Part shown: one piece after another, positions 36,501 to 45,056 of the stretch
Numbering within the stretch: the first letter of the stretch is position 1
Layout: each line of letters starts with the position of its first letter
The notes under the pieces: generated by a model
What the model was told of the DNA's origin: nothing
The model's input: only the letters and a program-made list of their open reading frames with translations
Database searches by the model: none
NCBI GenBank assembly: GCA_030834965.1
Contig: JAUQWW010000068.1
Coordinates: forward strand, 1-54,116
DNA from: Gallionellaceae bacterium
GTDB taxonomy: Bacteria; Pseudomonadota; Gammaproteobacteria; Burkholderiales; Gallionellaceae
Length of the DNA stretch: 54,116 bases
Direction: 5' to 3'
Made by a program: the position numbers and the translations under genes

Positions 36501-37793
36501 ATGCAATTAAAATTTACTCACAAGAAATTTATTTTTTCTCTATTGCTGCTCTTGGGCAGCGCAGTTCCAGCGTTTGAGGCAACAGCCCATGACTTCAACG
36601 TTACAGTAAACACCAAGGACCAGACCCACCCTCACCCTAACGAAGGCAGCAAGATCGGTTTTCTCGTCAATGGCGTGCAAGGCCGCACGCTGATTCTGGT
36701 TCGGGGCAAGACGTACACATTTAAGGTCGATTCCAATCCTATGCATGACTTTTACCTTACCACCGACACGGTGGGCTGGGGCACAGGCACGCTGACCGAA
36801 GGTGTTGAGGGCAACTTTACCTACAATGGCGTCGTCACGTTCAAGCCGACTGCTGCAACACCCGATGTCGTTTATTACCAATGCCGCAACCACAAATACA
36901 TGGGCGGCCAGATCCATATCGTCAATCCAGGCGAAGAAGGAAAAATAAAGATCGCGGAACCGGCAGCCGCTCCTGCAACCGCCAAGGCGGCCCAGCAGAC
37001 AATAGACAAGGGCGAGCTCAAGCAGAAACTGGATTTCGCGGACATGACGATCAATAAGTCCGAGGCGGCAAAACGCATTACGGCGAGTTCCAATGCAGAG
37101 GCCAAGGCAAGGCTCAAGGACGCCCAGGATAGGCTTGCCGCGGGCCAGCAGGCGTTTGTTGCCGACAATCTTCCACTGGCAAAATCCAAAATCGATGAAG
37201 CAACAAGCCTGATGGCGGATGCAACACGGCTTGTCCCCTCTGAATACGCCCGTACAAAAGCAAAAGCCAGATACGATGAATTGGTGAAGGGCATCAAGGA
37301 TCTGGAGGCATCTTATGAACAGAATTACCAGGCCATCGTCAAGGAAGGCGGCGCAAAGAATGTTGAAAAAATCGACAGCGTCAAGATGCACAGCATGATG
37401 GGTACGGCAAAGGCGCTTGCCGATGAAGGCCAGTATGAAAAGGCCAATGAAATTCTTTCCCTTGCCCAGAATGAAGCATCAAGTGCGCTGAACAAGATGC
37501 TTGCCAACAGGACCATGTCCTATGAGATGAAGTTTTCGTCACCGGAACAGGAATATGCGCATGAACTTTCGCGTTATTCCAGTTTTGAAGAGCTGATTCC
37601 AAGTGCGATTGAGCAGAAACAGCCGACAAAAGAAACGCTTGCCCTGATGGAATCGTTTGTGAAAAAGGCAAAAGAAAAACGCGATCAGGCGGCAGCAGAT
37701 GCAAAACAGCGAAGCTTTCCCGCCGCTCTGGAGAACATCAAGAATGGTACCGAACAACTGGAGTCAGCGCTCAGGCTGATTGGGGTGCGTTAA
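36501..37793 (+). CDS. Secreted cupredoxin-like protein with long helical C-terminal region
   Basis: 430 residues with a signal peptide (KFIFSLLLLLGSAVPAFEATA). Residues about 30-145 resemble a cupredoxin: HDFNVTVNTKDQ, then FLVNGVQGRTLILVRGKTY, His82 in PMHDFYL, and Cys128, His131 and Met134 in YYQCRNHKYMGG. This is the His-Cys-His-Met set of a type 1 copper site, in the compact CxxHxxM arrangement. After a Pro/Ala linker, residues about 165-430 are Ala/Lys/Glu-rich helices with TPR-like or coiled-coil character (AKARLKDAQDRLAAGQQAF, AKALADEGQYEKANEILSLAQNEA). This points to a periplasmic electron-transfer or copper-binding head on a helical scaffold. I do not recognise the full-length family. 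Confidence 0.82.
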   Translation: MQLKFTHKKFIFSLLLLLGSAVPAFEATAHDFNVTVNTKDQTHPHPNEGSKIGFLVNGVQGRTLILVRGKTYTFKVDSNPMHDFYLTTDTVGWGTGTLTEGVEGNFTYNGVVTFKPTAATPDVVYYQCRNHKYMGGQIHIVNPGEEGKIKIAEPAAAPATAKAAQQTIDKGELKQKLDFADMTINKSEAAKRITASSNAEAKARLKDAQDRLAAGQQAFVADNLPLAKSKIDEATSLMADATRLVPSEYARTKAKARYDELVKGIKDLEASYEQNYQAIVKEGGAKNVEKIDSVKMHSMMGTAKALADEGQYEKANEILSLAQNEASSALNKMLANRTMSYEMKFSSPEQEYAHELSRYSSFEELIPSAIEQKQPTKETLALMESFVKKAKEKRDQAAADAKQRSFPAALENIKNGTEQLESALRLIGVR

Positions 37794-37801
37794 CCTACTT
37801 C

Positions 37802-37829
37802 AGCCCGGTACACATCAGCGTACTGGGCT
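37802..37829. terminator. Hairpin between convergent genes
   Basis: AGCCCGGTAC (37802-37811) pairs with GTACTGGGCT (37820-37829), a 10-bp stem with one G-T position and an 8-nt loop. It lies between the convergent cupredoxin and kinase stop codons. There is no U tract, so termination is only inferred from position. Confidence 0.35.
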
Positions 37830-37839
37830 TCAACCCGTG

Positions 37840-39606
37840 CTACACGCGCCGCAACGCCTCCGGAAGCTTCTCTGTGCGCCCCAGCAGGAACAGGCCAAGG
37901 TCATCCATCAGGCCCTGCGTCACGTCACGCAGTTCGAGCTTGAATGCGGCTGCACCTAATGCTTCCAGATTTAGGGTCTGTACGTCGAGGCGGCCTTCAT
38001 CATAGTTGCCCTTGAACTTGAGTTGGACGAGAAAATCAGGGGCCAGGTTTACCTCCATCCATTCCTGTAGTGGCCGCTTGCCGCCCGGCTCCAGATTATC
38101 AAGCGCACGCAACTTCATTTTCTTCAGTTGCTCCTTTAAATCTTCCAGCTGATCCCAAGGCCATGTGATCACCACCGGTTTGGGCGAACACAGACGGACA
38201 TCGAACACTGCATAATCGAGCAAGGCGGTTTCGGAAAGATCCTGCTTCCGGCTGTCGGCGAATGCATTCCGGCATGTCAGGTTGGCATACGCCTTCTGGC
38301 GGCCAAAGCGATAGGATCGGCTGATTGCCGGTTCCACTTTATTCACATGCTGGGCAAACACAGCGAAGAATTTGTATAGACTGCCCAGAGCTTGCTGCAC
38401 CTGCTGATTCCTGGCCAGGCGCTCTGCCTGCATGGGCTGGGCTCCGGGCTGAAGATTTTGTGAAGCCTTCTTCAACCCCATCGTTTCCTCTGCCTCACGC
38501 GCCAACCCAGCAAGTAAGCTCGAATGGGTCTGGTCCGCCGTCTGCTGCTCCGGCAAGTCAAGCTGAATCTCAAAAGATGCACTCGCAGCCGTGGAAGGCT
38601 GGGATGAGCGGGTTGCCTCGGCGACTGCCCCTTGTGGCGCTGGATTCAATTGCTTTCCGATGTCCGACATCAACGCAGTCAAGTCGAAGCCAGCGGCCGA
38701 AGCCTGGGTCGCCGCATCCGCCTGTGCCCCTTGCCCCGCCTTGCCAGCGACTAATGTTGCATCTGAATCCGCCTTGTCTGGAGCAACGGCGGCGGGACCT
38801 GTCGCCGTGTTGAGCGCCTTGATAAATTCTCCCGCCGTCTGAAAGCGCTCTTCAGGTTTCTTGGCGATCGCTTTATTCACCACGTCTTCCAGTGCCTTTG
38901 GCAACTCCGGGTTCAGCGTGCGCGGTGCCACCGGCGCCTGATACAGCACCTTGTGCATGATGGTGGTGATGTTGCCGGTAAATGGCCGCTCACCGGTCAG
39001 AAACTGATAGAGAATGACGCCGGCTGAGTAGATGTCGCTGCGCCCGTCCACCGCGATACCCATGAACTGTTCGGGCGACATGTAAGTGGGCGTTCCAAGC
39101 ACTGTTCCAACCTGGGTCAGCTCCGACGATTCAATTCTCGCAATGCCAAAATCGACGACCTTCACCTGGCCGTCCTCATTGATAACGATGTTTGCAGGCT
39201 TGATATCCCGGTGCACCACACTATGGCCATGCGAATAATCGAGGGCGCAAAGGAGCTGCGACATGATCTGCACGCTGTCCTTGATCGGAAATCGTTCTCC
39301 CTTATCAAAAAATGATTTTAATTCCTTGCCGGTGACGAATTCCATCGCGATGAATGCGATGTCATTATCTTCACCATACTCATACACGGAAACGATGTTG
39401 GGATGGGTGAGACGCCCGGCCGCCTGCGCCTCGCGGCGAAAACGGCTGAATGCCTCCTCAGCCTCGGTACTATCGATAATGGACTTTTGGACTGTCTTGA
39501 GCGCAACGATGCGCTCGATGTATGGATCAAAGCCTTCATAGACGATGCCCATGGCGCCTCGGCCCAGCTCACGCCTGATCTCATATTTGCCGAGCTTGGT
39601 TAACAC
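37840..39606 (-). CDS. Hanks-type Ser/Thr protein kinase with an unusual C-terminal domain
   Basis: About 588 residues, cytoplasmic, with no membrane helix or PASTA repeats. The start is set at the GTG at 39606, since the GAGGT site overlaps an earlier in-frame GTG at 39612. The kinase domain (about 8-265) is complete: GRGAMGIVYEG, the ATP lysine in IVALKTVQKS, VVHRDIKPANIVI, VVDFGIARIE, GTPTYMSPEQFMG and DIYSAGVILYQFLTGERPF. A long Ala/Gln/Ser linker (about 268-395) follows. The C-terminal section of about 170 residues (SRSYRFGRQKAYANLTC, VFDVRLCSPKPVVITWPWDQLE, FLVQLKFKGNYDEGRLDVQTLNLEALG) matches no domain I know. It lies downstream of potABCD on the same strand across a gap of about 115 bp. 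Confidence 0.9.
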   Translation of the reverse strand: MLTKLGKYEIRRELGRGAMGIVYEGFDPYIERIVALKTVQKSIIDSTEAEEAFSRFRREAQAAGRLTHPNIVSVYEYGEDNDIAFIAMEFVTGKELKSFFDKGERFPIKDSVQIMSQLLCALDYSHGHSVVHRDIKPANIVINEDGQVKVVDFGIARIESSELTQVGTVLGTPTYMSPEQFMGIAVDGRSDIYSAGVILYQFLTGERPFTGNITTIMHKVLYQAPVAPRTLNPELPKALEDVVNKAIAKKPEERFQTAGEFIKALNTATGPAAVAPDKADSDATLVAGKAGQGAQADAATQASAAGFDLTALMSDIGKQLNPAPQGAVAEATRSSQPSTAASASFEIQLDLPEQQTADQTHSSLLAGLAREAEETMGLKKASQNLQPGAQPMQAERLARNQQVQQALGSLYKFFAVFAQHVNKVEPAISRSYRFGRQKAYANLTCRNAFADSRKQDLSETALLDYAVFDVRLCSPKPVVITWPWDQLEDLKEQLKKMKLRALDNLEPGGKRPLQEWMEVNLAPDFLVQLKFKGNYDEGRLDVQTLNLEALGAAAFKLELRDVTQGLMDDLGLFLLGRTEKLPEALRRV

Positions 39607-39721
39607 TGACACCTCATTAAGTGACTGCGATCGAACGCATATAGTGCCGCAGCCAGAAGATAAAATAAAGCGCGTTCATCCCCCAAAAAACACCGTTCGG
39701 CAGCTTGCGGAGCCCAAATTC

Positions 39722-40783
39722 CTAAGGGCTCAGTTTGATTTCCGTCCACAACCGGCTGAGCAGCCGCCGTTTGCGCCGGTCGAGATCCTGCAATTGTTCA
39801 AGCTTGTCGAGAACCTGCTTGCCCGGAAAAATACCTTCATTCCGCACAATCCCTGCCCGGATATATTGCATCGCATCCAGGTTGGGGCTACCCGAACCGG
39901 TCAGGTTGGTCAGCTCCGCAGCATTCCTGCCCTCCAGCATGAAGTTGATGAATTGATGCGCAAGATCCGCGCGCGGCGCATCCTTGTGGATTACCATGCT
40001 GTCTAGCGCAAGCACCGCACCCTCGCGCGGAGCCGTGTAGCTGATGCGGATGCCCTTGCCGGCCTTGATTGCGGCATCATTGGCCTGGAACATGTCGTTC
40101 GAATACCCGTGCACCAGCCAGATGTCGCCCGTCGAGAGCAGGCGAATGTAACCGGTATTCATGAATGCGGCCCAGTATGGCTTGGCTTTCATGATGACAT
40201 CCGCGGCCTGACGCCAGTGCGCCTCGTCTCCATCGTTGACGGAATAGCCCAGGTATTTCAGCGCAGCGGCCATCAGCTCGCGCTGGTCATCCAGCACCGT
40301 TACCCGGCCCTTCATCGGCGCCAGATATATCGGGTCAAAAATCGCAGCCCAGGTATTCACCGGTATCCCCAATTGCCTGATCTTGTCTTCGTTGTAACCG
40401 ATCAGAGTGGTGGTATAGGCATAAGGTATGGAATAGACATTGCCCCGGTCAAAACTGCTGTTCAAGAATGAGGGATTGATATTCTTCAGATTAGTCAGCA
40501 ACTTTTTATCGATGGCCTGCAGCGCCTGCTGCTTGAGCAGCGATTCCACCGCATTGCCGCTGGGTACCAGAAGATCATAGCCCTTTGCCCCTGCGGCCAG
40601 CTTGGCGAGCAGCTCATCATTGGAGCCATAAGTATCATAGGCCACGCGGCAGCGACACTGTTCCTTGAATCTTGCCAGCGTTTCCGGTGCGATGTAATTG
40701 TTCCAGTTGTAGATATGCAGCACATCCCCGGCAAAGGCGACAGGCGCCAGAAACAACAGCATGGCCGCAAGCAGCTTGTTCAT
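39722..40783 (-). CDS. potD: Polyamine ABC transporter substrate-binding protein (PotD/PotF-like)
   Basis: A 353-residue periplasmic binding protein that captures polyamines such as putrescine or spermidine for import. It has a cleavable signal peptide (MNKLLAAMLLFLAPVAFAG). The mature part starts VLHIYNWNNYIAPETLARFKEQ, then YGSNDELLAKLAAGAKGYDLLVPSG, IPYAYTTTLIGYNEDKI and WLVHGYSND, all typical of PotD/PotF. The gene begins 1 nt after the potC stop, closing the potA-potB-potC-potD order. Confidence 0.92.
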   Translation of the reverse strand: MNKLLAAMLLFLAPVAFAGDVLHIYNWNNYIAPETLARFKEQCRCRVAYDTYGSNDELLAKLAAGAKGYDLLVPSGNAVESLLKQQALQAIDKKLLTNLKNINPSFLNSSFDRGNVYSIPYAYTTTLIGYNEDKIRQLGIPVNTWAAIFDPIYLAPMKGRVTVLDDQRELMAAALKYLGYSVNDGDEAHWRQAADVIMKAKPYWAAFMNTGYIRLLSTGDIWLVHGYSNDMFQANDAAIKAGKGIRISYTAPREGAVLALDSMVIHKDAPRADLAHQFINFMLEGRNAAELTNLTGSGSPNLDAMQYIRAGIVRNEGIFPGKQVLDKLEQLQDLDRRKRRLLSRLWTEIKLSP

Positions 40784-40784
40784 T

Positions 40785-41678
40785 TCACCCGCCCCGCATC
40801 GCGTTGGGCGCCAGTTTCGAGGCGATCGTCACCAGCAGCAGCGTGATCAGCATCAGAATGGTGGAGATGGCGTTCACCTCGGGGGTGACCGCGATCTTGA
40901 TCATGGTATAAATCTTGAGCGGCAGCGTGGTGGATTCCACGCCCGCAGTGAAGAAGGTAATCACAAAATCGTCAATGGACATGGTGAACGCGAGCAGCGC
41001 CCCGGCCAGCACGCCCGGCACAATCAGCGGCAACGTGATCAGCCGGAAACTCTGCCACGGCGTTGCGCCCAGATCGCGTGCGGCTTCCACCAGCGACTCG
41101 TCCATGCCAGCCAGGCGTGAGCGCACGACAATGGCGACAAACGAAATGCAGAACGAGATATGCGCCAGCATGATGGAAATCAGCCCCAGCGTCATGTTGA
41201 GCAGCACGAAAAAGACCAGCAGCGATACGCCGGTGAGTATTTCCGGAATCGCCAGCGGCGCCACCACCAGAAAAGGCAACAGGCGCAGCTTGTAGCGGTA
41301 CATCGCCATGCCGGCCAGCGTACCCAATACCGTCGCCACAGCGCTTGCCACCAGCGCAATCAACAGCGAATTGTATGCAGCCTGAATCATCTCGGCATCG
41401 TGCAATAACACGTCATACCAGCGCCAGGTAAAGCCGACCCATTGCGCGGCGATGTTGGAGTCGTTGAAGGAATACACCACCACGATCACCAGTGGCAGAT
41501 AGAGGAACAGAGAGCCGCCCAAACCGGCCAGCAACAGCCCCCAAGAGTGTTTAACGTGAAACTTACGAAGCAAGCCCTTGTCCCCCTCTCCCGCTTGCGG
41601 GAGAGGGCTGGGGAGAGGGAAACGGGCATGGCGGGTTTCATTATCAGGGGCGGCATAATTGCCATGACCGTTAGACAT
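40785..41678 (-). CDS. potC: Polyamine ABC transporter permease PotC with in-frame repeat-encoded N-terminal tail
   Basis: 297 residues. The ATG at 41678 is chosen because a perfect GGAGG lies 5 bp upstream; it overlaps the potB stop by 8 bp. The permease core starts near residue 40 (WGLLLAGLGGSLFLYLPLVIVVVYSFND) with about six helices and the EAA loop (ESLVEAARDLGATPWQSFRLITLPLIVPG) that contacts the ATPase. Before the first helix is an unusually long tail in which residues about 20-33 (FPLPSPLPQAGEG) are the translation of a CCCTCTCCC-type palindromic repeat. Typical PotC proteins begin just before the first helix. The insert in a cytoplasmic tail should be tolerated. Confidence 0.92.
   Translation of the reverse strand: MSNGHGNYAAPDNETRHARFPLPSPLPQAGEGDKGLLRKFHVKHSWGLLLAGLGGSLFLYLPLVIVVVYSFNDSNIAAQWVGFTWRWYDVLLHDAEMIQAAYNSLLIALVASAVATVLGTLAGMAMYRYKLRLLPFLVVAPLAIPEILTGVSLLVFFVLLNMTLGLISIMLAHISFCISFVAIVVRSRLAGMDESLVEAARDLGATPWQSFRLITLPLIVPGVLAGALLAFTMSIDDFVITFFTAGVESTTLPLKIYTMIKIAVTPEVNAISTILMLITLLLVTIASKLAPNAMRGG
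41581..41620. repeat. CCCTCTCCC-type palindromic repeat inside potC, copy 4
   Basis: TCCCCCTCTCCCGCTTGCGG and then GAGAGGGCTGGGGAGAGGG. The inner CTCTCCCGC/GCGGGAGAG arms pair perfectly around TT. It is the same family as the hpnE copies and lies in the 5' part of potC. Confidence 0.85.
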
Positions 41679-42561
41679 AACTTCCTCCGCGCCTGCGCAC
41701 GAGCCACGCGGCAATTCCGGTGACGCCCAGTGCAAACAGCGTCAGCACGATGGAAAGCGTGCTGCCGAACGGCCAGTCGCGCGCTTCGAGAAACTGCATC
41801 TTGATGACATTGCCGATCATGATCCCGCCCGTGCCGCCCAGAATATCCGGCACCGCAAACGCGCCCAACGCCGGGATGAACACCAGCGCCGAGCCGGCCA
41901 ACACGCCCGGCAGAGAGAGCGGGAAAGTGACGCGCCAGAAACACTGCCAGCGATTTGCACCCAGATCGCGCGCCGCATCCATCAGCCCCGGATCGTGCTT
42001 TTCCAGGTTGGCATAAAGCGGCAGGATCATGAACGGCAAATGCACATACACCAGCCCCACCAGCACGGCGAATGGCGAGAACAGCAAGCTCACCGGGCCC
42101 CATCCGAACAGCGCGAGCACGCCGTTGAGCGCCTGCGAGAGCCCTGCCTGCGGGCCAAGGATGATCATCCATGCGTACACGCGAATCAGGAAGTTGCTCC
42201 AGAACGGCAGGATCACCAACAGCACCATCAGGTTGCGATGTCTCTTGTCACTCTTCGCAATCAGCATGGCCAGCGGGTACGCCATCACCAGACAGATCAA
42301 GGTGGTGAGAACCGCATACCAGAACGACTTGGCGAGCAGGCGGAGATACAGCGTTGTGGACACAAAATCGGCGTAGTTGTCGAGGGTCAGGTCAAGATGA
42401 AAACCCTGTGCATCCCGCAGCCACAGCGGCGCAAGCCCGCCCTGCTCCCCCGGCCAGCCAAAGGAGACCACCACCATGATCAGCGTGGGTAGCAGAAAGA
42501 AGACCAGCAAGTAGAGCAGAGGCGGGCCGCTCAGCAGGCTGCGCTGTAAGAACCTATTCAT
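41671..42561 (-). CDS. potB: Polyamine ABC transporter permease PotB
   Basis: 296 residues from the ATG at 42561, which overlaps the potA stop by 8 bp and begins MNRFLQRSLLSGPPLLYLLVFFLLPT; earlier in-frame starts add unlikely sequence that lies inside potA. Six membrane helices are evident, with the EAA loop PGLMDAARDLGANRWQCFWRVTFPLSLPG in the expected place. It pairs with PotC to form the membrane channel of the polyamine importer. Confidence 0.93.
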   Translation of the reverse strand: MNRFLQRSLLSGPPLLYLLVFFLLPTLIMVVVSFGWPGEQGGLAPLWLRDAQGFHLDLTLDNYADFVSTTLYLRLLAKSFWYAVLTTLICLVMAYPLAMLIAKSDKRHRNLMVLLVILPFWSNFLIRVYAWMIILGPQAGLSQALNGVLALFGWGPVSLLFSPFAVLVGLVYVHLPFMILPLYANLEKHDPGLMDAARDLGANRWQCFWRVTFPLSLPGVLAGSALVFIPALGAFAVPDILGGTGGIMIGNVIKMQFLEARDWPFGSTLSIVLTLFALGVTGIAAWLVRRRGGSYV

Positions 42562-43651
42562 ACACAAAGCGCCCCGCATCGTAGCGCCACGCAATCTCCA
42601 CCCTGTCGCCCACTTCAAAAAAACTGGCGCCACGCGCCTGCGAATTGGGCAGCAGCGCCTTGATGGTCAGCCCGCTCGCTCCGTCACAAGTGATTTCCAC
42701 GTGGTACATGGTGATGTCGCCCATGTAGATCAGCGCGCGCACCGTGCCACTGAAATGATTTTCCTGCGGGGCGGCAACGATCTGGGAATCGATGCGCACT
42801 TTTTCTGGGCGCAGCGCCAGAACACCGTGCCGGCCGACGGGCAGCGACTGCGGGCTATACGCTCCTACCTTTCCCAGCGGTGGGATATCCAGCGTGAGCG
42901 CATCCGGCTCCGCCGCTGTCACGCTCGCTTCCAGCAAGTTGCACACGCCGATGAAATCGGCAACAAAACGGTTCGCCGGGAATTCGTAAATATCCTCGGG
43001 CCGCCCGACCTGCATCACCTTCCCCGCATCCATCACCGCGATGCGGTGCGACAGCGCAAGCGCCTCTCCCTGATCGTGCGTCACGTAGATGAAAGTGATG
43101 CCGACCTCCCTCTGCAAATTGATGAGCTCGATCTGCATCTGTTCACGCAGCTTCAGGTCCAGCGCCGCCAGCGGTTCATCCAGCAAGAGCAGATGCGGCC
43201 TGTCAACCAGCGCACGGGCTATGGCCACGCGCTGTTTCTGGCCGCCGGAAAGATCAGCCGGATAGCGCCCACCCATTTCAGACAGGCGCACCTCGTCCAG
43301 AATTTGTTTGACCTTCTCCGCAATGGCACGCTCGCCCAGCTTGGCCATGCGCATCGGAAACGCAATATTGTCGGCAACCGTCAGATGCGGAAACAGGGCA
43401 TAGTTCTGGAAGATGGTGTGGAGAGGCCTTTTCTCGGGAGGCGTGGCAACAAGATCCTGCCCATTCAGAAAAATCCGCCCTGCATCCGGCGCATCGAAGC
43501 CGGCGATCATGCGCAGCAGCGTGGTTTTTCCGCATCCGGACGGACCCAGCAGGGTAAAGAATTCCCCTGCTTCTACCTCAAGACCGACATCGTGCACCGC
43601 CTCAAAATTGCCGAAGCGTCGCGTGACGTTCTGGATTTCCAGGAGGGCCAT
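42554..43651 (-). CDS. potA: Polyamine ABC transporter ATP-binding protein PotA
   Basis: A 365-residue ABC ATPase energising the importer. Walker A is GPSGCGKTT (about residues 36-44), followed by the Q-loop FQNYALFPHLTV, signature LSGGQKQR, Walker B LLLLDEPLAALD and the H-loop YVTHDQ. The C-terminal TOBE-type regulatory domain (GVLALRPEKVRI, then VGDRVEIAWRYD) is typical of PotA/MalK-class subunits. AGGAG lies just before the ATG. It is the first gene of the potABCD operon. Confidence 0.94.
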   Translation of the reverse strand: MALLEIQNVTRRFGNFEAVHDVGLEVEAGEFFTLLGPSGCGKTTLLRMIAGFDAPDAGRIFLNGQDLVATPPEKRPLHTIFQNYALFPHLTVADNIAFPMRMAKLGERAIAEKVKQILDEVRLSEMGGRYPADLSGGQKQRVAIARALVDRPHLLLLDEPLAALDLKLREQMQIELINLQREVGITFIYVTHDQGEALALSHRIAVMDAGKVMQVGRPEDIYEFPANRFVADFIGVCNLLEASVTAAEPDALTLDIPPLGKVGAYSPQSLPVGRHGVLALRPEKVRIDSQIVAAPQENHFSGTVRALIYMGDITMYHVEITCDGASGLTIKALLPNSQARGASFFEVGDRVEIAWRYDAGRFVYE

Positions 43652-43693
43652 GAAGAATTAAATCATGCGATTTTTTAAGAGTATGATTTTTTC

Positions 43694-44191
43694 CTACACC
43701 ACTATTGGACTATCCGGCAGTTCGTTCAAGGCGGCCGGTTTTCCCGGGAAATGGCGCTGCAAATGACTGCCCACTGCATGGATTCCAGCTATCACCCCGG
43801 TTTCAAACTGGCCTTGCCGGAATGCCGCTTCCATGTCGCGGCAAATACTTTCCCAGGCCGCATGGCCAACCTTGGCATGAATGCCGCGGTCGGCAACAAT
43901 TTCCACATCGCGATCGGCGAGCAGCAAGTAAATCAGCACGCCAGTGTTGTACTTGGTATCCCACACGCGCAATTGCGCAAATATTTCAATGGCGCGCTCC
44001 CTCGCCGTCTGATTGCTGCGTAACGCGGCAAGATCGAGCGAAGCCTCGACTGCAAAACGGATTTGCCCGGCGTGCGTGGCTTCGGTTTCACGGATCGCCT
44101 GCTCGATGGCCTGCAGCGAGCGTGCGGGAAACGCAGAGCCCACCGCCAGATTGCCTGTGATTAGATGTCTAACAATACGTCGAATGTCCAT
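43694..44191 (-). CDS. TPM-domain protein, soluble
   Basis: 165 residues, no signal peptide. The TPM (TLP18.3/Psb32/MOLO-1) pattern is visible as AIEQAIRETEATHAGQIRFAVEA, then ARERAIEIFAQLRVWDTKYNTGVLIYLLLADRDVEIVADRGIHAKVG. The ATG directly follows the stop of the upstream membrane TPM gene, so the two are cotranslated. Proteins of this kind commonly sit in LemA-TPM-TPM operons; their biochemical role is unclear. It is the last gene of this operon. Confidence 0.88.
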   Translation of the reverse strand: MDIRRIVRHLITGNLAVGSAFPARSLQAIEQAIRETEATHAGQIRFAVEASLDLAALRSNQTARERAIEIFAQLRVWDTKYNTGVLIYLLLADRDVEIVADRGIHAKVGHAAWESICRDMEAAFRQGQFETGVIAGIHAVGSHLQRHFPGKPAALNELPDSPIVV

Positions 44192-45055
44192 TTACCACCG
44201 CCCCGACGCGCCACCACCACCAAACCCGCCACCGCCGCCGCCAAAACCTCCGCCGCCACCGAATCCCCCGCCCAGCCCTCCACCGCCGCCCCAGTAGCCG
44301 CCCCGCCCTCGTCCCGTCGCCTGCCCGCCGCCGGCGAGCGTGAAGAAAAATGCGATGACGCCGATAAGCGCCGCCACCAGCAACGGCGCGATGATGAGCC
44401 AGGCAAGCACACCTGCAACAACACCGATAATGGTCGCCGCAGGAAGCCGGCCAAAAAAAGTGCGCAGCATGCCGCCCACCACCATCACCAGCACGAATCC
44501 GATAAACAGCAGCGACTCGTAATCCTTGAAACTTCCCGAGGCTGTGCCGCGCGCGCGCGGCGGCGGCAGCGGCTCGCCTTCTATCACCGCCATCATGCGC
44601 GTCACGCCCGTCGCAATGCCGCTGTAGAAATCGCCGCGTTTGAACTCCGGCACGATATATTCCGCAATAATGCGCTTGGAAGTGGCATCATTCAGCGCCC
44701 CTTCGAGCCCGTAGCCTACTTCGATGCGCAAGGTACGGTCATCCTTGGCGATCAGCAGCAGCGCGCCATCGTCGATATCCTTGCGCCCCAGCTTCCATTC
44801 CTGCGCAACACGAATGCCATATTGCTCTATCGTTTCCGGTTCGGTGGTGGGAACAATCAGCACGGCAATCTGCGCGCCTTTTTTCGCTTCGAATTCAGTG
44901 AGCCTGGTTTCGAGTTCTTGTTTCTGGGCAGAATCGAGCGTGGCGGTCAGATCGTTGACGTGCGCAACGAGCGGCGGCACCGCCACGTCGGCGTATGCCG
45001 CCCCTCCGGCATAAAGCAGCACAAGCAGGAAAGCTTGCGCTAGAGAACGCATCAT
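44192..45055 (-). CDS. TPM-domain membrane protein (YgcG family) with Gly-rich tail
   Basis: About 287 residues from one of two adjacent ATGs (45055 or 45052) that begin right after the lemA stop. A signal peptide (LAQAFLLVLLYAGGAAYA) is followed by an extracytoplasmic TPM domain (VNDLTATLDSAQKQELETRLTEFEAKKGAQIAVLIV to GYGLEGALND). Next come two membrane helices (LLFIGFVLVMVVGGMLRTFFG and IIGVVAGVLAWLIIAPLLVAALIGVIAFFF). The tail ends in an almost pure Gly repeat with Phe/Trp (GGGGGLGGGFGGGGGFGGGG). This is the usual layout of the YgcG/BA14K-type TPM proteins found with lemA. Confidence 0.9.
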   Translation of the reverse strand: MMRSLAQAFLLVLLYAGGAAYADVAVPPLVAHVNDLTATLDSAQKQELETRLTEFEAKKGAQIAVLIVPTTEPETIEQYGIRVAQEWKLGRKDIDDGALLLIAKDDRTLRIEVGYGLEGALNDATSKRIIAEYIVPEFKRGDFYSGIATGVTRMMAVIEGEPLPPPRARGTASGSFKDYESLLFIGFVLVMVVGGMLRTFFGRLPAATIIGVVAGVLAWLIIAPLLVAALIGVIAFFFTLAGGGQATGRGRGGYWGGGGGLGGGFGGGGGFGGGGGGFGGGGASGRW

Positions 45056-45056
45056 C

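Noticed and set aside
43660-43689. AAATCAT/ATGATTT inverted repeat near the potA start as an operator
   Set aside because: It is AT-rich and short with a 16-bp centre; this is likely to arise by chance in an AT-rich gap.
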